Positions 54,775-62,138 are shown, counted from the stretch's first letter. The stretch is 64,000 bases of DNA from Eutrophocola salsuginis (GCA_038147195.1 JAYQTB010000004.1:2232001-2296000); one strand, 5' to 3'. A program made the numbers and translations. The notes: a model not told the origin generated them from the sequence alone.

Positions 54775-54791
54775 AGCAATATAAATGCCAA
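54775..54791 (-). promoter_or_regulatory. Sigma54 promoter of the fli operon
   Basis: On the minus strand TTGGCAT, four bases, ATTGCT: GG and GC are exactly 10 bases apart, matching TGGCACN5TTGCA closely. The expected transcription start is near 54,764, about 20 bases before the activator ATG. Confidence 0.8.
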
Positions 54792-54912
54792 CTTTAATAA
54801 AGCCTGTTATTACAATAAGTTACGAATAATATATGTCAGGAATCTGACACGTACAGGGAAGGATATCTATCTTGATTGTTACAAACCGGACAGTTGTAAC
54901 TATAAAGAAATA

Positions 54913-54972
54913 TTAGCCTGGGGCTTCTCGGGGAAGGAGGTCAGGGGTCTTCCCCTGCCCGCCCCAGGCTAA
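54913..54972. repeat. Palindromic repeat copy 1
   Basis: 60 bases bounded by TTAGCCTGGGGC and its exact complement GCCCCAGGCTAA. An inner stem GGGGAAG / CTTCCCC encloses a loop with GAGGTCAGGGGT. The plus-strand loop region reads AAGGAGGT, a perfect Shine-Dalgarno; the minus strand reads CTGACCTCCTT. Confidence 0.9.
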
Positions 54973-55115
54973 TTCATTATGTCTATTCCCCTCCTTCTGG
55001 AGACAGACCACATTTCATGTTTGGTTAATGAGGCTGCGACATACTATGAGCAGTCCTTACAGCTAACCAAATCCCCTTTCGCGAGTTGTGTATTGCACAC
55101 AAATCACTAATAACA

Positions 55116-55177
55116 TTTAGCCTAGGGCGTCTCGGGGAAGGAGGTCAGGGGTCTTCCCCTGCCTGCCCTAGGCTAAA
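55116..55177. repeat. Palindromic repeat copy 2, with compensatory changes
   Basis: 62 bases bounded by TTTAGCCTAGGGC and GCCCTAGGCTAAA. Compared with copies 1 and 3 one stem base is changed from G to A, and its partner from C to T, so pairing is kept. The inner stem and loop are unchanged. AATAACA precedes it, as in copy 3. Confidence 0.9.
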
Positions 55178-55222
55178 TCCCCGTATTCATGGCCCACATA
55201 TAAGTCATGAATATCAATAACA

Positions 55223-55284
55223 TTTAGCCTGGGGCGTCTCGGGGAAGGAGGTCAGGGGTCTTCCCCTGCCTGCCCCAGGCTAAA
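55223..55284. repeat. Palindromic repeat copy 3
   Basis: 62 bases bounded by TTTAGCCTGGGGC and GCCCCAGGCTAAA, with the same inner stem and loop. It is 80 bases past the mini-flagellin stop. The 620-base gap from 54,743 to 55,363 otherwise holds only the sigma54 promoter and no gene. None of the copies has a T-run, so they are not classical terminators. Confidence 0.9.
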
Positions 55285-55363
55285 TTCTGCTGCCTATTTT
55301 TTTAATTTAACTTTCAAATAGGCTTAAACCTAAATTCAATTAGAGTTTCTCCTAATTAACATT

Positions 55364-55720
55364 TCAAATATCGGACTCTAGTAGTGAGATAAATACCTGC
55401 CTAGACTTGCTCGCCTGCGCCAATATGGCAGCGGAGGCATCAGACATAATTCGAGTTTTTGATAGATTAGTCGTCTCGAATACAAAATTTTTGTCGGATA
55501 TATTCCCTTGATTAATGTCCTGGCTATTCGCCCTTGCGACAAGTTTTTTATAATGACTCTGTAGCATCGATTCTCTTAGGCTAAATTGGCCGCTCTCTAA
55601 AGATATTTCGCTACGAGATTTATCAAGTTGCTTTAAGCCGGAATCGTTATTCACCCGAATTATAGTTTGACCTGTAAATGCTCCGGGGCCTGACACATTA
55701 TTTGTATTGAATTCTATCAT
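55364..55720 (-). CDS. Mini-flagellin: C-terminal D0 helix only
   Basis: 118 residues. Residues 82-115 (ETTNLSKTRIMSDASAAILA, ending QVFISLLE) align with the flagellin C terminus (ETSELSRTQIIAQASTAMLA), roughly half identical; the flagellin N-terminal helix and the whole middle are missing. Residues 1-80 are polar and unlike flagellin. It lies 20 bases behind the third flagellin on the same strand with no terminator between, so it should be co-transcribed. The flagellin C helix is what FliS binds, so this protein could titrate FliS, cap or poison filaments, or be a decayed flagellin; the intact frame and conserved helix favour a function. Confidence 0.7.
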   Translation of the reverse strand: MIEFNTNNVSGPGAFTGQTIIRVNNDSGLKQLDKSRSEISLESGQFSLRESMLQSHYKKLVARANSQDINQGNISDKNFVFETTNLSKTRIMSDASAAILAQASKSRQVFISLLESDI

Positions 55721-55740
55721 TTGTGTTTCTCAATATATCT

Positions 55741-56784
55741 TTATTGCAATAAAGCAAGGACCGTCTGCTTTGATTGATTGGCCTGAGCCAACATCGCCGT
55801 ACTAGCCTGGGCAATAATCTGCGTCCTTGATAGTTCGGACGTCTCAACCGCGTAGTCAGTATCTTCGATACGACTACGTGACTGATCCTGATTCTGTGCC
55901 ACATTTGTCAGATTATTGGCAGCCGCCTGAAGGCGGCCGATGTAGGAACCATACATGGCACGCTCTGCTGAAGCTGCTGTGATAGCTAAATCTAAGTTAG
56001 TCAGTGCATGGGTGGCATTGGCACTGTAAAGAATATTTATTCTTCCAGCTGTGCCACCAGGGTTCCCTGCAAAGAGCACCGCTCCACCGTAGGCCTGTGT
56101 CTCAGTAGAGTACGCCGGCGTATTGAGCGCCGCATTATTTCTATGGTTATCGTTACCGTTGGTTAAAACGCCAGCGCCGCCTGGGTCTGCAGCCGAAGCC
56201 GCACCCTCTGTCACAGTCCCGCCCGACGTTGTTGACAGAATTGTCGTGGCTTTTATTGTGGTTCTAGGATCCCATGAGCGCAGAGAAAGCGACATGGTCT
56301 GGGAGCTACTCTTGCCTAGCTGAACAGTAATGTCTGTCTTTGTTACAGCCGCTGTTGTCGCATCATTACCGTTAAGTATAGTCATGGTATTCCAGGTTGT
56401 CTGTGTCGCAATGCGCTGTATTTCCGTCCACAGCTGACCAAACTCAAGGTCCATGGCTACACGGTCGGAATCGTTATAGGTGCCGGATGCCGCCTGAACA
56501 GCCAGCTCACGCATACGCTGCAGGGCACTTGCGATCTCTCTAGTTGACCCTTCAGCCGTTTCCAGCATGGATATGGCATCGTTGGCATTACGGGTGGCCA
56601 TCTCCAGGCCGGTAACCTCTGCCTTCATCCTCTCGGTAATCGCCAACCCCGCCGCGTCATCCTTGGCAGAATTTATACGCAGACCAGTCGAGAGACGCTC
56701 CATCGCAGTCTCCTGTTCCCGATCGTTCTTGATTAGCGCATTGACCGCTATCCCCGCACTAATATTCGTATTGATTACACTCAT
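55741..56784 (-). CDS. fliC: Flagellin, tandem copy 3
   Basis: 347 residues. N-terminal D0/D1 (MSVINTNISAGIAVNALIKN, RLSTGLRINSAKDDAAGLAI, LQRMRELAVQAASGTYND) and C-terminal D1/D0 (EDTDYAVETSELSRTQIIAQ, ASTAMLAQANQSKQTV) are almost identical in protein and DNA to the two copies upstream. The middle (about 150-245) differs, with Gly/Thr/Ala-rich sequence. Preceded by the same 37-base spacer as copy 2, with leader AAGAGGTCAGATAC before the ATG. No separate sigma28 promoter is in the spacer, so it is probably read from the promoter of copy 1. Confidence 0.95.
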   Translation of the reverse strand: MSVINTNISAGIAVNALIKNDREQETAMERLSTGLRINSAKDDAAGLAITERMKAEVTGLEMATRNANDAISMLETAEGSTREIASALQRMRELAVQAASGTYNDSDRVAMDLEFGQLWTEIQRIATQTTWNTMTILNGNDATTAAVTKTDITVQLGKSSSQTMSLSLRSWDPRTTIKATTILSTTSGGTVTEGAASAADPGGAGVLTNGNDNHRNNAALNTPAYSTETQAYGGAVLFAGNPGGTAGRINILYSANATHALTNLDLAITAASAERAMYGSYIGRLQAAANNLTNVAQNQDQSRSRIEDTDYAVETSELSRTQIIAQASTAMLAQANQSKQTVLALLQ

Positions 56785-56821
56785 GTATCTGACCTCTTAC
56801 TATTTTTTTATTACTTAACAG

Positions 56822-57832
56822 TTACTGTAGCAGAGCCAATACGGTCTGCTTTGACTGATTTGCCTGAGCCAACATTGCTGTGCTGGCCTGGGCAATGATC
56901 TGCGTCCTTGATAGTTCGGACGTCTCAACCGCGTAGTCAGTATCTTCGATACGACTACGTGACTGATCCTGATTCTGTGCCACATTTGTCAGATTATTTG
57001 CGGCCGCCTGAAGGCGACCGATATAGGAACCGTACATAGAACGTTCTGCTGAGACGGCGGTAATTGCTACATCCAGCTGTGTCAATGCGAAGGTCGCATT
57101 GGCGGATGTAGTAATGTCAATTCGTACGTCAGCGGCTGCACCAGCACCTCCCTTAGCACCATTACCAACAAACAGCACGGCAGTTCCAAATGCACTAGTG
57201 TCTTTGGTGTCACCAGCTGCATTTACAGAGTTTTCGTTTACACCGGTTCCACCATTAAATGCCCTTACTGGATTAAGCGTCTGCATGACAGCAGTCGACT
57301 CTAACGTATTTCTTGGATCGAAAGATTTAAAAACGAGCTCCATGGTCTGGGAGCTACTCTTACCAAGCTGAATATTGATTTTTGTAGCTTTAACATCTTC
57401 GTCAGTTAAATCATTTCCATTAAGAACCGTCATGGTGTTCCAGGTGGTCTGTGTCGCAATGCGCTGTATTTCCGTCCACAGCTCACCAAACTCAAGGTCC
57501 ATGGCTACACGGTCGGAATCGTTATAGGTGCCGGATGCCGCCTGAACAGCCAGCTCACGCATACGCTGCAGGGCACTGGCGATCTCTCTAGTTGACCCTT
57601 CAGCCGTTTCCAGCATGGATATGGCATCGTTGGCATTACGGGTGGCCATCTCCAGGCCGGTAACCTCTGCCTTCATCCTCTCGGTAATCGCCAACCCCGC
57701 CGCGTCATCCTTGGCAGAATTTATACGCAGACCAGTCGAGAGACGCTCCATCGCGGTCTCCTGTTCCCGGTCGTTCTTAATCAGTGCATTGACTGCTATC
57801 CCCGCACTAATATTCGTATTGATTACACTCAT
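56822..57832 (-). CDS. fliC: Flagellin, tandem copy 2
   Basis: 336 residues, same architecture and nearly identical ends as the neighbours; variable middle about residues 150-235 with the NPVRAFNGGTGVNENSVNAA stretch shared in part with copy 1. Copies 1 and 2 are closer to each other in the middle than to copy 3. The ribosome site is within AAGAGGTCAGATAC, eight bases before the ATG. The gap on each side is 37 bases. Confidence 0.95.
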   Translation of the reverse strand: MSVINTNISAGIAVNALIKNDREQETAMERLSTGLRINSAKDDAAGLAITERMKAEVTGLEMATRNANDAISMLETAEGSTREIASALQRMRELAVQAASGTYNDSDRVAMDLEFGELWTEIQRIATQTTWNTMTVLNGNDLTDEDVKATKINIQLGKSSSQTMELVFKSFDPRNTLESTAVMQTLNPVRAFNGGTGVNENSVNAAGDTKDTSAFGTAVLFVGNGAKGGAGAAADVRIDITTSANATFALTQLDVAITAVSAERSMYGSYIGRLQAAANNLTNVAQNQDQSRSRIEDTDYAVETSELSRTQIIAQASTAMLAQANQSKQTVLALLQ

Positions 57833-57869
57833 GTATCTGACCTCTTACTATTTTTTTATTACTTAACAG

Positions 57870-58877
57870 TTACTGCAGCAGAGCCAATACGGTCTGCTTT
57901 GACTGATTTGCCTGAGCCAACATTGCTGTGCTGGCCTGGGCAATGATCTGCGTCCTTGATAGTTCGGACGTCTCAACCGCGTAGTCAGTATCTTCGATAC
58001 GACTACGTGACTGATCCTGATTCTGCGCCACATTTGTCAGATTATTTGCGGCCGCCTGAAGGCGACCGATATAGGAACCATACATAGCCCGTTCTGCTGA
58101 GACGGCGGTAATTGCTACATCCAGCTGTGTCAATGCGAATGTGGCATTGGCAGATGTAATAATGTCGATACGCGTATCTGCATTCGCACCAGCTAACTCG
58201 CCATTACCAACGAAGAGTACTGCAGTTCCAAAAGCGCTGGTATCTTTGGTAACCCCAGCAGCATTCCCGGAGTTTTCATTTGTCCCAGTTCCTCCAGCAA
58301 AGGCTCTAACCGGATTAAGTGTCTGCATCACAGCTTCGTTGTCGATAGTATTCCTAGGATCAAACGACTTAATAACCAGCTCCATGGTCTGGGAGCTACT
58401 CTTACCAAGCTGAATATTGATTTTTGTTGCCTGAACGTCTTTGGTTGTGACGTCATTGCCGCCATTAAGAACGGTCATGGTGTTCCAGGTGGTCTGTGTC
58501 GCAATGCGCTGTATTTCCATCCACAGCTCACCAAACTCAAGGTCCATGGCCACACGATCGGAATCGTTATAGGTGCCGGATGCCGCCTGAACAGCCAGCT
58601 CACGCATACGCTGCAGGGCACTTGCGATCTCTCTAGTTGACCCTTCAGCCGTTTCCAGCATGGATATGGCATCGTTGGCATTACGGGTGGCCATCTCCAG
58701 GCCGGTAACCTCTGCCTTCATCCTCTCGGTAATCGCCAACCCCGCCGCGTCATCCTTGGCAGAATTTATACGCAGACCAGTCGAGAGACGCTCCATCGCG
58801 GTCTCCTGTTCCCGGTCGTTCTTAATCAGTGCATTGACCGCTATCCCCGCACTAATATTCGTATTGATTACACTCAT
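57870..58877 (-). CDS. fliC: Flagellin, tandem copy 1 (promoter-proximal)
   Basis: 335 residues. Main filament protein with intact D0/D1 at both ends; LQRMRELAVQA includes the Arg-containing helix recognised by TLR5 in other flagellins. The middle is about 85 residues, small for a flagellin, so the outer domains are compact. Leader differs from copies 2 and 3 (AAAGAGGTCAGTCTC before ATG) but keeps GAGGTCAG. A sigma28 promoter lies about 70 bases upstream. The terminal regions look homogenised by gene conversion among the three. Confidence 0.95.
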   Translation of the reverse strand: MSVINTNISAGIAVNALIKNDREQETAMERLSTGLRINSAKDDAAGLAITERMKAEVTGLEMATRNANDAISMLETAEGSTREIASALQRMRELAVQAASGTYNDSDRVAMDLEFGELWMEIQRIATQTTWNTMTVLNGGNDVTTKDVQATKINIQLGKSSSQTMELVIKSFDPRNTIDNEAVMQTLNPVRAFAGGTGTNENSGNAAGVTKDTSAFGTAVLFVGNGELAGANADTRIDIITSANATFALTQLDVAITAVSAERAMYGSYIGRLQAAANNLTNVAQNQDQSRSRIEDTDYAVETSELSRTQIIAQASTAMLAQANQSKQTVLALLQ

Positions 58878-58944
58878 GAGACTGACCTCTTTAGATGTGT
58901 ATTTAGTTATTGAGAGCTCTGTTCAAACTTGCTCTCGGAATACT

Positions 58945-58971
58945 CAATCGTCAGATTTATTTTTTTCTTTA
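58945..58971 (-). promoter_or_regulatory. Sigma28 promoter of the flagellin array
   Basis: On the minus strand TAAAGAAA, 11 bases, GACGATTG, correct FliA spacing with the CGAT core. It would give a leader of about 60 bases ending in AAAGAGGTCAG before the flagellin ATG. A further AGAGGTCA lies just upstream of it. Confidence 0.75.
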
Positions 58972-59039
58972 GCCCTTGTTAATTTTTTTTGACCTCTAAT
59001 TTAGATTAGTTTCTACATAACAATTTAAAACTAACTATC

Positions 59040-59066
59040 TAAAGATAACTGGAGTAATGCCGATTT
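59040..59066 (+). promoter_or_regulatory. Sigma28 promoter of fliS
   Basis: TAAAGATA, 11 bases, GCCGATTT, a near-consensus FliA site. The fliS ATG lies 37 bases after it, so the leader is about 30 bases. Confidence 0.82.
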
Positions 59067-59102
59067 ACAGAACATACCAATAAATGAAGTCAGGGTTTAA
59101 AT

Positions 59103-59510
59103 ATGAATACAACTGTTCTCAAAGCGCTAAATAGTTATGAGCAGGTTTCACATACTAGTAGAGAAACAAAAGATCCAAGGGAACTGGTTGGATTACTATT
59201 CCAAGGATTAACTGACAGAATTGCTTCAGCTCGGGCTGCGCATGCAAATGGCGATCGAAATGTTAGAGGGCAGAACATTTCCAAGGCACAAAAAATACTA
59301 TTTGGGCTTTTGGACAGCCTTGATTTTGATCAGGGAGGCGAGATAGCCCAAAATCTAGCCAAGGTCTACAACTACTCTATAAGAAAGTTGACAGAGGCGC
59401 ATGCTGAAGAAAGCGATGAGTTGATGAGAGAAATCATGGATATTGCTGCCGGCCTTCGTGATGCCTGGAAGCAGATGCCGGCAAGCAAGTCTCTTGCGGC
59501 GGTTCAATAA
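59103..59510 (+). CDS. fliS: Flagellin export chaperone FliS
   Basis: 135 residues, all helical. Marks: LKALNSYEQVSHTSRETKDP, RELVGLLFQGLTDRIASARA and the closing LRDAWKQMP. FliS binds the C-terminal D0 helix of flagellin in the cytoplasm and prevents premature assembly. Usually fliS follows fliD; here no fliD is near and fliS has its own sigma28 promoter, facing away from the flagellins. Confidence 0.92.
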   Translation: MNTTVLKALNSYEQVSHTSRETKDPRELVGLLFQGLTDRIASARAAHANGDRNVRGQNISKAQKILFGLLDSLDFDQGGEIAQNLAKVYNYSIRKLTEAHAEESDELMREIMDIAAGLRDAWKQMPASKSLAAVQ

Positions 59511-59522
59511 GAAATTAGGAAT

Positions 59523-60467
59523 CTACCCGACGTCCTTTTGTTTTTGCAGGGCTTTTCTAGCCTCATATTTTAGGTAGGACCTGAGTTCTTCAGGTGACAA
59601 GCTCATCGATTTGGCCAGCGCTTCTATGCCTTCCATCTCCTCGTCTGTGATGATCCCGTCATCCAGCGCCTCGGCAATTTCATTACGCAATGCCTCTTTC
59701 TTTGAGGCTAATTTAGCCGTGAAGGCTGAAGATACAATACCAGTCATCATGGCGACTGTTAAAACGCCAATAATTGACGTTACCGCACCAAAAAACTTAC
59801 CGAGCGGTGTTATTGGTGAGGCGTCACCATAGCCTACTGTTGTAAGCGTGACCACAGACCACCACATGGACTCAGGTATCGATTGAAATGCCTCCTGTAC
59901 GTCTCCCTCGACCAAATATAGGCACGCTGAAGAAAAGAATATAGCCACCAGCAACAGATACAATGACGCGGCCAGGGGCTTACCTTCCTCCCTAAGAACC
60001 TCAAAAAGGTTATCAAATGCACTTGAATAATGACTAATTTTTAATAACCTAATCAATCTCATCATCCGCAGCCATCGCAAATCAAGACCCAGTCCAACAA
60101 ACTGCAACATGCTTGGCAGGATAGCGAAAAGATCAATCAGCCCTGTAACACTTAATATGTAGTTTAAACGTCTCTTAATGACTGAAGGAGAAAAATCATA
60201 ATTTGAGGCCGCAGTCCAAATTCTTAGTCCATATTCAATTGAAAATACAAACAGAGAAAAATATTCTATAAAAAGGAAAATTTTACCCGCCTGTATTTGC
60301 AGAGATGGGATAGTTTCTAGGCAGATAGATACTAGGTTGACAATAATTAAACCAGAAAGAAAGTAATCACAGGCCCTACTGACTCTATCATTAGCGCTTC
60401 CCTTATCTAAAATCTCTAATAACCGATCTCTTACTGGGTGTGCGTTTATGTCTGCTGGCATACTCAT
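59523..60467 (-). CDS. Voltage-gated potassium channel
   Basis: 314 residues, inner membrane. Six helices in the Kv pattern; S4 is LRWLRMMRLIRLLK with regularly spaced Arg, and the pore has the K+ filter TVGYGD preceded by WWSVVTLT. The cytoplasmic C terminus contains EALDDGIITDEEMEGIEAL, a SHOCT-like or EF-hand-like helix pair. Its ATG overlaps the stop of the upstream sigma54 activator (ATGA), so the two are translationally coupled. A K+ channel inside a flagellar regulatory operon is unusual. Confidence 0.9.
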   Translation of the reverse strand: MSMPADINAHPVRDRLLEILDKGSANDRVSRACDYFLSGLIIVNLVSICLETIPSLQIQAGKIFLFIEYFSLFVFSIEYGLRIWTAASNYDFSPSVIKRRLNYILSVTGLIDLFAILPSMLQFVGLGLDLRWLRMMRLIRLLKISHYSSAFDNLFEVLREEGKPLAASLYLLLVAIFFSSACLYLVEGDVQEAFQSIPESMWWSVVTLTTVGYGDASPITPLGKFFGAVTSIIGVLTVAMMTGIVSSAFTAKLASKKEALRNEIAEALDDGIITDEEMEGIEALAKSMSLSPEELRSYLKYEARKALQKQKDVG

Positions 60468-61600
60468 TCGGAGGATAATCCATATTTGTCTATTTTCTGG
60501 ATTAAAGAGGTTCTGCCGAGATTTAATAATTTTGAGGCCTTGGAAACGTTTCCACCAGTTTGGGTAAGCGCCTTCTCAATGAACCTTTCTTCAAGTTTTT
60601 GCAGTATTTCCTTGGTTTGTATTCCTTCCGCAGGGATATTCTTTGGTGTCTCTGATAATCTAATTATGTCTTCAAAATCATCAATATCAATAACGTCGTC
60701 AATGTTTGTTGTCGATTCTTGATCAATTGATTCTGCTTTTTTTACAGAATTATTTGCATAATTTACTGCTGTCAAATTTAATGGCACATCATGATAATTA
60801 TCCTGAGCAATCACAAGATTGATCTCGGTATTTAGAAATTGAGGACTTATGTCTAGTAAGTCTATTATTTGTCCAGGCATGAGAATTGTGAAACGTTTTA
60901 CGAAGTTTGATAGTTCTCGAACGTTTCCTGGCCACGGATACGAGAGTAGTATTCTTAGCGAGTCATCTGTAAATCTGATGGGCGCACCATCCTTTGCAAA
61001 CACTGCCCCAAAGTGTTGAATCAGGACGGGAATATCATCCATTCGTTCTGATAGGCTGGGCACCGTTATGGGTAGGACATTAATTCGGTAAAACAAATCT
61101 TCTCTAAATGTCCCCTTTGAAATCATTTCCTCAAGATTTTGGTGGGTTGCTGCAATAATCCTCACATCGACTTTAATTTCCCCCCCGCCCAACGGCTGCA
61201 CAACGCCATCCTCCAGCACACGAAGTAGCTTGGACTGAAGGTCCAAGGGCATGTCACCTATCTCATCAAGGAATAATGTACCCTCGTGGCAAAGTTCAAA
61301 TTTACCTTTGCGATCGGCAATCGAGCCGGTGAAGGAACCCTTTTTATGTCCAAAAAGCTCACTTTCCAGGAATTGGCCCGGTATGGCGGCGCAGTTAATG
61401 GCATAAAAGGCGTTATTTTCGCGATTAGAGCATCGGTGCAGGGCGATGCTTATGAGCTCCTTCCCCGTTCCAGTCTTTCCTCTAATCAATACTGACGCGT
61501 CTGATGCCGCATAGGTCGGTATAACAGAACGGAGCTGATGGATGGCTTCGCTATTCCCAACAATGAGATCTTGAGTTGTTTTAGAACTATTTGTGGGCAT
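60464..61600 (-). CDS. Sigma54-dependent activator, FleQ/FlrA-like without N domain
   Basis: 378 residues; master-type flagellar activator. AAA+ domain starts almost at the N terminus (DLIVGNSEAIHQLRSVI); Walker A GKTGTGKE (41-48), sigma54-contact loop reads GSFTGS (88-93) instead of GAFTGA, Walker B TLFLDEIGDM. A 70-residue acidic linker leads to a Fis-type helix-turn-helix (GGNVSKASKLLNLGRTSLIQ). FleQ and FlrA are about 480-490 residues with an N-terminal FleQ domain; that part is missing here. Its promoter region contains overlapping sigma70 and sigma54 elements. Confidence 0.85.
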   Translation of the reverse strand: MPTNSSKTTQDLIVGNSEAIHQLRSVIPTYAASDASVLIRGKTGTGKELISIALHRCSNRENNAFYAINCAAIPGQFLESELFGHKKGSFTGSIADRKGKFELCHEGTLFLDEIGDMPLDLQSKLLRVLEDGVVQPLGGGEIKVDVRIIAATHQNLEEMISKGTFREDLFYRINVLPITVPSLSERMDDIPVLIQHFGAVFAKDGAPIRFTDDSLRILLSYPWPGNVRELSNFVKRFTILMPGQIIDLLDISPQFLNTEINLVIAQDNYHDVPLNLTAVNYANNSVKKAESIDQESTTNIDDVIDIDDFEDIIRLSETPKNIPAEGIQTKEILQKLEERFIEKALTQTGGNVSKASKLLNLGRTSLIQKIDKYGLSSE

Positions 61601-61638
61601 TACGACTTTAAAAGATAAATTTTTCCAATAATTTCAAC

Positions 61639-61666
61639 AGTATAGCAAGAATATGCCCACTATCAA
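61639..61666 (-). promoter_or_regulatory. Overlapping sigma70 and sigma54 elements of the FleQ-like gene
   Basis: On the minus strand TTGATA, 16 bases, TATACT form a good sigma70 promoter. Inside it TGGGCAT, four bases, TTGCT (61644-61659) keeps the GG-N10-GC spacing of a sigma54 promoter. The ATG is about 40 bases downstream. Sigma70 is the stronger match and the expected driver of a master regulator; the sigma54 overlap would allow self-activation or competition. Confidence 0.6.
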
Positions 61667-61761
61667 TGGAATTTCTAACATTCTCCCTTATAGTTATCAC
61701 CATCTCTAACCTACTGATAATATTGAATATTATAATTTTGTCATAAATATAAAATTTTGTT

Positions 61762-61788
61762 TAAAGATATCGCTATTTATGCCGATTG
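61762..61788 (+). promoter_or_regulatory. Orphan sigma28 promoter
   Basis: TAAAGATA, 11 bases, GCCGATTG, about as good as the fliS promoter. No coding gene starts within 700 bases downstream; the first features are the CAGAGGT array and an intrinsic terminator, so it should drive a non-coding RNA or a very long flagellin leader. Confidence 0.78.
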
Positions 61789-61840
61789 ATAACCCAAGGA
61801 AGCAATCTTATAAGGAAATAACTAAGTAGTAATTGCAATT

Positions 61841-61875
61841 CAGAGGTCAGAGGTCAGAGGTCAGAGGTCAGAGGT
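61841..61875 (+). repeat. Tandem heptamer array (CAGAGGT) x5
   Basis: Five perfect copies of CAGAGGT, followed by CAGAAACTGTTA. Two more arrays with the same ending lie downstream with 2 and 1 copies. Copy number could vary by slippage. Confidence 0.95.
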
Positions 61876-61998
61876 CAGAAACTGTTACCAACTATATTCC
61901 GCTTGAGGAATGCTCTGATGATATTTGCAAGCTATACCGGCAGTCTTACCACTGTGTATCACACTGCCACATTAGGTAATATTTATATTACCTACCAC

Positions 61999-62050
61999 AG
62001 AGCCAATCCGCCTGCATTTTGGAATGTAGGAGGGTGTGGCTCTTTTTTTT
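61999..62050 (+). terminator. Intrinsic terminator of the predicted RNA
   Basis: AGAGCCA (61999-62005) pairs with TGGCTCT (62037-62043), enclosing a second helix CCTGCAT/ATGTAGG with a loop containing GGA, and is followed by eight T. Confidence 0.8.
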
Positions 62051-62138
62051 CAATTTAAAAAAAGTCACAAAATTTTAAGGAGATTTATATACCTTGCTGA
62101 TTAAGCAAGACTGATATTTTTAGACAATATATAAATTC

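Larger units (their letters stand above)
61796..62050 (+). ncRNA. Predicted sigma28-driven RNA with flagellin-leader mimics
   Basis: Predicted from about 7 bases after the sigma28 -10 element to the terminator, about 255 nt. Contents in order: GGA-containing 5' end, five CAGAGGT units (61841-61875), a hairpin ATTCC/GGAAT flanked by TCAGAG/CTCTGA that can close a larger helix, GGCAGT/ACTGCC (about 61949-61977), a perfect TAGGTAAT/ATTACCTA hairpin (61973-61994), and the terminator. At least five GGA motifs occur, one of them in a terminal loop. The repeated GAGGTCAG equals the Shine-Dalgarno region of the tandem flagellins. Role proposed, not known: decoy for a flagellin-mRNA binder such as CsrA. 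Alternatively it is the attenuated leader of the flagellin at 62,556. Confidence 0.5.

Noticed and set aside
54913..55284. Classical terminators for the flagellin operon
   Set aside because: Strong stems but no T-run on either strand, and three conserved copies would be redundant.
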